Origin: Triticum aestivum
Taxonomy: Eukaryota > Streptophyta > Magnoliopsida > Poales > Poaceae
Direction of reading: 5' to 3'
NCBI RefSeq assembly: GCF_018294505.1
Contig: NC_057811.1
Location: forward strand, 407,271,652-407,335,651
Length of the DNA stretch: 64,000 nucleotides
Position 1 is the first letter of the stretch. Each line of letters begins with the position of its first letter. The notes beneath the pieces were generated by a model. The model was given only the letters and a program-made list of their open reading frames with translations. It did not search any database and was not told where the DNA came from. This document shows positions 57,652-64,000 of the stretch, one piece after another. The position numbers were made by a program, and so were the translations under genes.

Positions 57652-58997
57652 AGCGGCCTTCTCAAACAGCACCATAGTACGGCTGTCGAGCCCCTGGACA
57701 TCATTAAAAGGGTCCGGACTACACTTCAGCAGGACAGCGCAGCTCGTCAAGAGCTCGATTAGCAATTCGGCCTCTGTCTGAGCCCCGATGAAGTAGTGGC
57801 ATTTGCACCACGCATACATAATTATGCACTCAAAATCCCATGGACATCGACGGAGGCACAAGCTAACGCGGGATCTATAGTTCGGCTAGACCAATCCCGG
57901 ACACGCATACTTTCACCTTTTTCTATTTGTTTCAGGTTCCTTTTCCCACGGGCTTGGTCACCAGTCCCTTTGAAGGATCAGCATACAAAGGAGGCAAGCA
58001 GCATAGGTGTGTAGGGTAACCTCTATACGTTCTTCTTGACGGTATTTCCACTTATTTCTTAGGACCCGCACGCTGCGCCTTCTTGTTCCCGGCATGTTAA
58101 ATGGTCCGGATGTTTATCACACTATTTTTACAAGATACGCCTTAACGTATCCATCCAATTAATAAAAATGGTTTGCGGACCAGTTTCTGTGGTTTGCGTT
58201 TCTTACCTCATTTTTATTTCGATTTTCTTATTGATCGCATCCATACAATCTGGTACGTCTCATATTCACCAGGGGCTCCCTATCGTCCCATAATACGCCA
58301 GCAAAGGCCAAACACTTCTTATAGATAAGTTCAGCACCCTGAATTTAGCATTATATGCATTGGCTCCGAATCATGTATTTGGTCAATAGTTGGGTTGCCC
58401 GGCTCCTGTGCTTGCTACCCTACGTTCCGCTGAACCGGCTAGGGTAGTAAAGGGAGAACTACTGCGATTGTGCCCTGGCCTTGACCAGACGAGCACCTCA
58501 GTAGAGAAAGCCGAAAACTGACTGTCATGATATGGCGAGAGCCGGTCAGCTGTTCGAGGGTAACAAATCGTTGGAGATTTTTTCCGCGTCATGCGAGAAA
58601 TCGGCACTTCCCGATCAGATGCTGACAACAGTCTGGTTTAAACCAGGGGTTGCGCCCATGCTTTATTATAAAACTCCTATGGCTAAGTGAGGGTGTTCAA
58701 GCCGTATAGTCTGATTGCCTTGTTCGTTGCGCTAAACAACTCCTTCAAGGACCATGTAATTAGATCAAGATTGTTTAGATTCCATCCCGAACACCTCCGT
58801 ACTACCTACGTGAGGGCAGAAGCCGATGACTGGCCAACCTCTCAGATTACATGCAACACGGCCGCACAGGAGGAAACAATTCAAAGCATAATAAAATTAC
58901 TTTACAAAAACCGGCTTTGTTTTCATAATACAAAGCAAAGGCAACATGAATACATTCATTCAAATACAATGTCCTGCGAACATTGCGCCGCTACAAG
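57652..58997. other. Non-coding middle of element 2
   Basis: This stretch lies between the convergent 3' ends of gag-pro and the antisense gene. No coding frame was recognised. Short stretches match the middle of element 1 in opposite window orientation (compare GCATTGGCTCCGAATCATG near 58358 with CATGATTCGGAGCTGATGC near 28155), so the middle is shared sequence. Confidence 0.65.
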
Positions 58998-61900
58998 TCA
59001 AGACCCTTCTGTGACATCCGCAAAATATCGCTCGGGTGTGCGGTGCTCCTTGCCCTCCGGCGGCCCGCTGGCAACTTCAACGGCGTTCATCTTCGCCCAC
59101 CACATCTTGCAGCGAGCGAAGGCCATACGGGCACCTTCAATACAGGCGGAGCGCTTGGCGACGTCCAGCCGAGGATAGGCGTTCACCATCCGCCTCACGA
59201 GCCCGAAGTAGCTGCCAGGCATAGCTTCGGCTGGCCATAGCCGGATTGTCAAATCCTTCATGGCTAATTCGGGCACCCTGTGCAGCTCCACCAGCTGTTT
59301 CAGCTGATCAGTGAAGGACACGAGAGGCTCTAACACCGCATATTGCTACCAGAAGAGCTTCTCCACAGAACCCCCTCCTTTGGCTCGATAGAACTCCACG
59401 GCATCCGATACACTGCGTGGTAAATCAGCAAAAGCCTCTGGGGAACTCCGAACCCGAGTTAGTAAAAGGTACTGCTTCTCCGCATACTTGCTTTGCATCT
59501 TAAAAGCCCTACCCGCCGTGATCTTCTTAGCCTTCAGGATCTCCTGGAGGGCGGCCTGGGCCTCATTCTGTGCGGTCTCCGCGCTCTGACGAGCCTTGGT
59601 GAGTTCGGCCCCTTGAGCCGACGCATCATTCTCCAAGGTCCCACATTTGTTAACCGCATCCTGGAGCTCCTGCTGGACTTCTTTGACCCGGGCCTTGAGC
59701 TTCTTACGGGTGGCTTGCTGCGGGACAACCTTCTCCTCGGCCTCGCCCAGGGCCTTCCTCGGGGCCTCGACCTCGGTCACATCTTCTGCACATATCATGA
59801 CACCGCTGTCAATATATACAGTGCTTATTTTTTTCCGAACACATAGCAGGTCGTCACTCACCTTGCTTCTCCTGGAGCCGAATTTTAACCTCGCCGAGCT
59901 CGTTCTCGGTCCGCCCCAGCCTTTGCTTTAGTTCAGAGACCTCGGCAGTATGCGAGGTCGCGGCCAATAGCGACGCCTGCTTATCGATACAGATTCAGTT
60001 AGCCTCCTATAATTAAGGATTGATCCTCTGTCCGGTTCTTCTCGCCGAACACCGGACAGTGTCTCAGGGGCTGCGGACTACACGGGGTTTTTCTCTTTCT
60101 TACCTCCAAACCTGTCAACAGGTTGCTGCAGGCTTCATTCAGTCCGCTCTTGGCGGACTGAACCTTCTCGATCACCGCACCCATAAGGACACGGTGCTCG
60201 TCCACGACAGAGGCGCCTCGTAGCGCCTCCATCAGGTTATCCGGCGCCTCTGGATGGACAAGAGCCACCGGTGGAGGCGGCGCACCCCCCTCCTTTAAAG
60301 GGGGCTGCTCGCCCGATTCTGGAGCCATATGGGTCTCCGGAATCGTATTCGGCTGAGGGCTGAACTGGATGCGGCCCTCTTCGCCAGTCTCCATGGGGAT
60401 CGGCTCCCCCATGTGTCCGGCAGTGGAGGTCTCGCCTCGTGGCGCCCCCCGGACAGCATCCTGAGCTCCTCCCCAGTTCAGAGCGGCCCTCCTAGACAAC
60501 ACTTCGGTGTCGTCCCTGGCCCCGGGGGAATAAGCAGGCGGTGGCGACATGCTCGCCATCTCCGACGGAGCCAACGAACCTCCAGATGAGGATCGTTGGA
60601 TAAGGTCGCGCGCCGGACTGCAAATAGTACAGTTAAACTATGTCAAGATAAATGGAGAGAAAAGGCCGGATGTGCGCACGAGCAAGCCATGCCACTTACG
60701 ATGTGGCCTGGGGCTTAGTGCGGGGGCGTCGTTCCGGACTACTGTCGACATCCCATGCGGTGTTGACCGGTGGGACGCATTTCCCCTTCTTGGGCGTTTC
60801 TGCCTCCAGATGCACCGGAGCCGCCCTCTTCTTCTTCTTCCTATCCTCAGGAGGAGGGTTGTGTTCCTCCTCCTCCTCCTCTTCCTCGTCCTTGTCATGC
60901 GGGATAGAGGAATGAGCCTCGTCGTCTTCGGACATCACGTCCGCAGTGCCCTTGCGGCGAGGGCCACTCTTGGCCCCCTTGGTCTTCTTCTTGGCCTTCT
61001 TCTCCGGTGCCGTGTATGGCGCCGGCACCAGCATCTTCGCTAGACGCGGGATGACCGGTTCTTCAGGCAGCGGAGCCGGACACTGGATCCGCTTCGCCCT
61101 CTCCATCCAGTCCTGAAAAAGCAATAATAAAAGCTAAGGCATCATCCTTGAAACAAACATGCAGGGAATACATTCAAAAAGACATACCTCACTGGCGAGA
61201 TGCTTAGCGTCGTGCCCGCGATCTGAATCCACGGTCGGCGGTTTCTCGTCGCCCTTAAAGAGCAGCTTCCATGCGTCTTCGTGAGAAGTCTCGAAGAGCC
61301 TCACCAAGGTCTGGTGCTTCTTCGGATTGAACTCCCACAAAGGGCGGCTTCGGCGCTGGCACGGAAGAATCTAGCGCACTAACATCACCTGGATTACATC
61401 AATGAGCTTGATGTTCTTGGTTATCATGCTCTGAACGTGCGTCTGTAGTGCTATCAGCTCATCAGGCGAACACCAGTCCGGGCTCTTCTCGACCCAGGAG
61501 GTGAGTCGCATGGGAGCACCGGAGCGGAACCCGTCGATGGCGTCCCAAGTAGTGCCGTGGGGTTCTGTGACGTAGAACCACTGTCTCTGCCACTCCTTCA
61601 CTGTCTCCACGAAAGTGACTTTTGGCCAGGAGACATTGGGCAGCTTACTCACCATGGCTCCTCCGCACTCCGCGTGCTGGCCGTCCACCACCTTCGGCTT
61701 CACGTTGAAGACTTTGAGCCACAACCCGAAGTGGGGATAGATGCGGAGGAAGGCCTCACACACGACGATAAACGCCGAGATGTTGAGGAAGGAACTCGGG
61801 GATAGATCGTGGAAATCGATCCCATAGTAATACATCAGCCCGCGAACAAAAGGGTGGAGTGGAAACCCTAGTCCGCGGAAGAAATGAGGGAGGAATACCA

Positions 61901-62057
61901 CCCTCTCGTTGGGCTCTGGCATGGGGACGATTTGTCCCTCGACCGGCAAGCAGTGGGCGATTCCCTCCGCCAAGTATCCGGCAGCCCGGAGCTCAGTAAT
62001 GTCCTCCTCCTTGACGGAGGAGACCATCCACTTACCCTGACCTCCTGATCCGGACAT
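58998..62057 (-). pseudogene. Antisense gene of Gypsy element 2 (putative gypsy-type transposon domain, coiled coil)
   Basis: Spliced minus-strand gene. Exons inferred from GT/AG borders are 62057-61188, 61112-60700, 60617-60104, 59976-59862 and 59785-58998. Exon 1 starts MSGSGGQGKWM and contains FFRGLGFPLHPFVRGLMYYY and AFLRIYPHFGLWLKVFNVKP, the putative gypsy-type transposon domain. Exon 2 has a Lys-rich and Glu-rich tract (DEEEEEEEEHN). Exon 5 encodes a heptad-like coiled coil (ARVKEVQQELQDAVNKC) and the conserved C-terminus (YFGLVRRMVN, KRSACIEGARMA). Two in-frame TAG stops are seen, one after VIQVMLVR (61373-61371) and one after VEKLFW (about 59346-59348). Otherwise the exons are open. 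The role is unknown. Confidence 0.7.
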
Positions 62058-62162
62058 GGTTGCTTGAGTGGAAAGGAGATGAGTACTTGGGCGCTGGAGC
62101 TTGATATTGGAAAGACGGAGGCAGAGAGAGGGCGTGAGTGAGGAAGAGCGAGCCCTTATCCC

Positions 62163-62168
62163 CTTATA
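62163..62168 (-). promoter_or_regulatory. TATA-like box of antisense gene, element 2
   Basis: TATAAG on the minus strand in the context CCTTTATAAGGGG, about 110 bp upstream of the ATG at 62057. The same CTTTATAAAGGGG context occurs in element 1 (24426-24438). Confidence 0.65.
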
Positions 62169-62425
62169 AAGGCAGCGAATATTAAAAGCCTCCTCACTCG
62201 CCCTAAAAACTCGCCTTCTCCCAAGGGCCGTATAAACGACACGGTTGGGTTACCCATGCCCGCATTGATGAGAATCCCGCGATAAGGGGACACGATCTCT
62301 GCTTTGACAAGACGTGCCAATGGCAACCGCTTCTCAAAACATAGAGCGGCAGACGAAAAAGGTTCGAAATTATGACCGGACAGACGTGATGTCGTGTTGT
62401 AAAAAGCTGTCAGCGGATAGGACTC

Positions 62426-62428
<3 letters not shown>

Positions 62429-62465
<37 letters not shown>
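62429..62465. repeat. TA microsatellite near the 3' LTR of element 2
   Basis: About 18 TA units between the antisense promoter and the right LTR. Confidence 0.9.
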
Positions 62466-62467
<2 letters not shown>

Positions 62468-62622
62468 TCTCTGCGGTTGTGTGTGGTATGTAACAGGTCC
62501 AGATACTATCGTCGCATCCGAAGATTATCTTGGAGTTCGGGGAAAGGGGAACCTGCCTTGCAATGCCGAAGACAATCTGCGCGCCGGACTCCTCGTCATT
62601 GAAAGCCAGGTTCAGGGGCTAC

Positions 62623-63103
62623 TGAGGGAGTCCTGGACTAAGGGGTCCTCGGGCGTCCGGCCTGTTATCTATGCGCCGGACTGATGGGCTGTGAAGACAT
62701 GAAGGCCGAACATTGTACCCGTGTCCGGATTGGACTCTACTTGGCGCAGAAGGCAAGCCTGGCGACCGATTATGAAGATTCCTTCTTATGTAACCGACTC
62801 TATGTAAACCCTAGATCCCCTCGGTGTCTATATAAACCAGAGGGGATAGTCCGGAAAGGACAGATACACATTACCATAGTCATGTAGGCTAGGCTTCTAG
62901 GGTTTAGCCATTACGATCTCGTGGTAGATCAACTCTTGTAATACTCATATTCATCAAGATCAATCAAACAGGAAGTAGGGTATTACCTCCATAGAGAGGG
63001 CCCGAACCTGGGTAAACATCGTGTCTCCCGCCTCCTGTTAGCATCGATCCTAGACGCACATATCGGGACCCCTACCCGAGATCCGCCGGTTTTGACACCG
63101 ACA
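62623..63103 (+). repeat. Right LTR of element 2
   Basis: 481 bp, TGAGGGAGTCC to GACACCGACA, preceded by a purine-rich GGTTCAGGGGCTAC. The duplication GGAGG follows at 63104-63108. Confidence 0.9.
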
Positions 63104-63512
63104 GGAGGCGGCCCTCGTCCCCTTGCGCGCTCGGCGAACTCACGGAGTGTGGCCTCACGGACTGCAGAGGCGTGGCTGTCGTTGGATCTTGCATAGCTAC
63201 CATCGTCAGAGGAGAACAGGGACGGGTCGTTCAGACCAATCCCGTGCATGCGGAAGTCGAGGTGGGTGAGGGAGACGATGATGAGGTCGTGGCCCGGGAT
63301 AAGAACGACGAGGCCAGGAGGCAGCCTCTTGCCTCGAGTAACCATCACCAGAGCGCGAACGCTGACGAAGTCGCCAGCACCCACACAGTACTGGTCGAGA
63401 GCAGAGACGGAGCCGAGGTGTGCAAAGAAGTATTTGATGCCATCATCATGCCACAGCTCATGGGGGAAATCGTTTGCTTCGATCTCCATGAGGTCTTGGA
63501 AGTTGGCCATGG
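63104..63512 (-). pseudogene. LINE ORF1, N-terminal part (beyond Gypsy element 2)
   Basis: Minus-strand frame with MANFQDLMEIEANDF, PHELWHDDGIKYFFAHLG, ALDQYCVGAGDF and SVRALVMV, running into the GGAGG duplication at 63108. It resembles the central part of ORF1 proteins of grass LINEs, and the region before it is missing. It is the continuation of the LINE at 53937. The Gypsy insertion split the reading frame. Confidence 0.55.
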
Positions 63513-63524
63513 AACGATTGCCGG

Positions 63525-64000
63525 GCCACCCTCTTCACCGACTTTGTGTGGAAGGTAATCAGAGGAGTCCTACCTTGTTGTGGTACCCTAAAAAGTCGCC
63601 ATATGCCTGTCACGGGACAATGCCCGATATGCCATACAAGTTTTGACGATGGACAACATTGTTTATTTACATGTGAAAGAGCGATGGATATCTGGAAGGA
63701 GCTGGGACTTAAGGAAGAGGTTCAGAAAGCTATAGCGGAGGACCGGTCGGGCTCATTCACAATGGCTGCTCTTGTAGAGCGACATGATACTAAAAACACA
63801 TTGTCTGTAGCTGACTTAACCGCGGTGGGAAGCTGGTACATCTGGTTGCAGCGACGACAAATTGTCAAAGGCGAGATAGTCCGGCAGCCGAACCAAACTG
63901 CAATATCAATACGAGTTCTAGCGACAAACTTTATTCCTTCACTGACACCTAACCAGCCGGTGGTGAAGCGTGATCATATGTGGCACAAGCCAAGGATAGG
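63525..64000 (+). CDS. C-terminal part of a LINE polyprotein (zinc-knuckle region), runs off the window
   Basis: Open frame (phase set by GAC at 63540) reading DFVWKVIRGVLPCCGTLKSR, then PVTGQCPICHTSFDDGQHCL and FTCERAMDIW. This is the C-x2-C...H...C-type finger of the zf-RVT region found after the reverse transcriptase in plant non-LTR elements. WYIWLQRRQIVKGEIV follows, a stretch that in related proteins leads to an RNase H domain, which would start beyond 64000. No start codon fits. It abuts the minus-strand ORF1 fragment head to head with only about 12 bp between. Confidence 0.65.

Larger units (their letters stand above)
53938..63103 (+). mobile_element. Gypsy gag-protease element 2 (Fatima-like), inserted in LINE ORF1
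   Basis: Complete LTR element of 9166 bp with LTRs of 482 and 481 bp, the duplication GGAGG on both sides, and TTGGTGCTTTCATTGAGAG directly after the left LTR as primer site. Gag and protease lie on the plus strand. Reverse transcriptase, RNase H and integrase motifs are absent. A spliced gene fills the right half on the minus strand. The same plan is seen in element 1. It is probably non-autonomous and mobilised by a pol-bearing relative. Confidence 0.85.

Overview
The window looks like repeat-rich nuclear DNA of a Triticeae grass (wheat, barley or a relative). The evidence is Stowaway-type MITEs with the usual terminal motifs, a LARD-type retroelement with 4.5 kb LTRs, Gypsy elements whose LTRs begin TGAGGGAGTCC, CACTA-type ends, an L1-type LINE, and intron-containing B3-domain gene remnants. 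Family names (Sukkula, Fatima, Thalos, Athos, Karin) are from memory of Triticeae repeats and were not searched. No intact single-copy gene was found. A run of 943 Ns (45514-46456) is an assembly gap.

Layout. 1-1168: flank with one MITE. 1169-17985: one large non-coding LTR element on the minus strand in the order LTR-internal-LTR-internal-LTR, bounded by the 5-bp duplication CCCTC; the left LTR has lost about 3.4 kb. 17991-21050: intergenic, with a fold-back sequence. 21050-32988: a multi-exon gene with two B3-type DNA-binding domains (locus A), split by a minus-strand gag-protease Gypsy element (23510-32396, duplication ACCGG). 33777-34358: a hAT-type MITE in the upstream region of locus B (34549-35957), a second, decayed two-B3 gene sharing upstream sequence with locus A. 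36180-39700: GC-rich repeated modules and an array of CTGTTCATCC motifs. 40090-40480: a CACTA terminus abutting a truncated LTR. 40870-50885: DNA with CACTA-like subterminal motifs holding gene fragments (a zf-XS-like finger on the minus strand and a third B3-domain gene on the plus strand) and a tandem array of about 350-bp units around the gap. 50886-53937 and 63104-63512: an L1-type LINE on the minus strand, cut by a second gag-protease Gypsy element (53938-63103, duplication GGAGG) on the plus strand. 63525-64000: the C-terminal part of a LINE protein on the plus strand.

The two Gypsy elements share one design. Gag and an aspartic protease lie on the sense strand, reverse transcriptase and integrase are absent, and the rest of the interior holds a spliced gene on the opposite strand with its own TATA box and a coiled-coil-rich C-terminal half. 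Both antisense genes now carry stops. The nested order gives relative ages: the B3 genes and the LINE are older than the elements that interrupt them.
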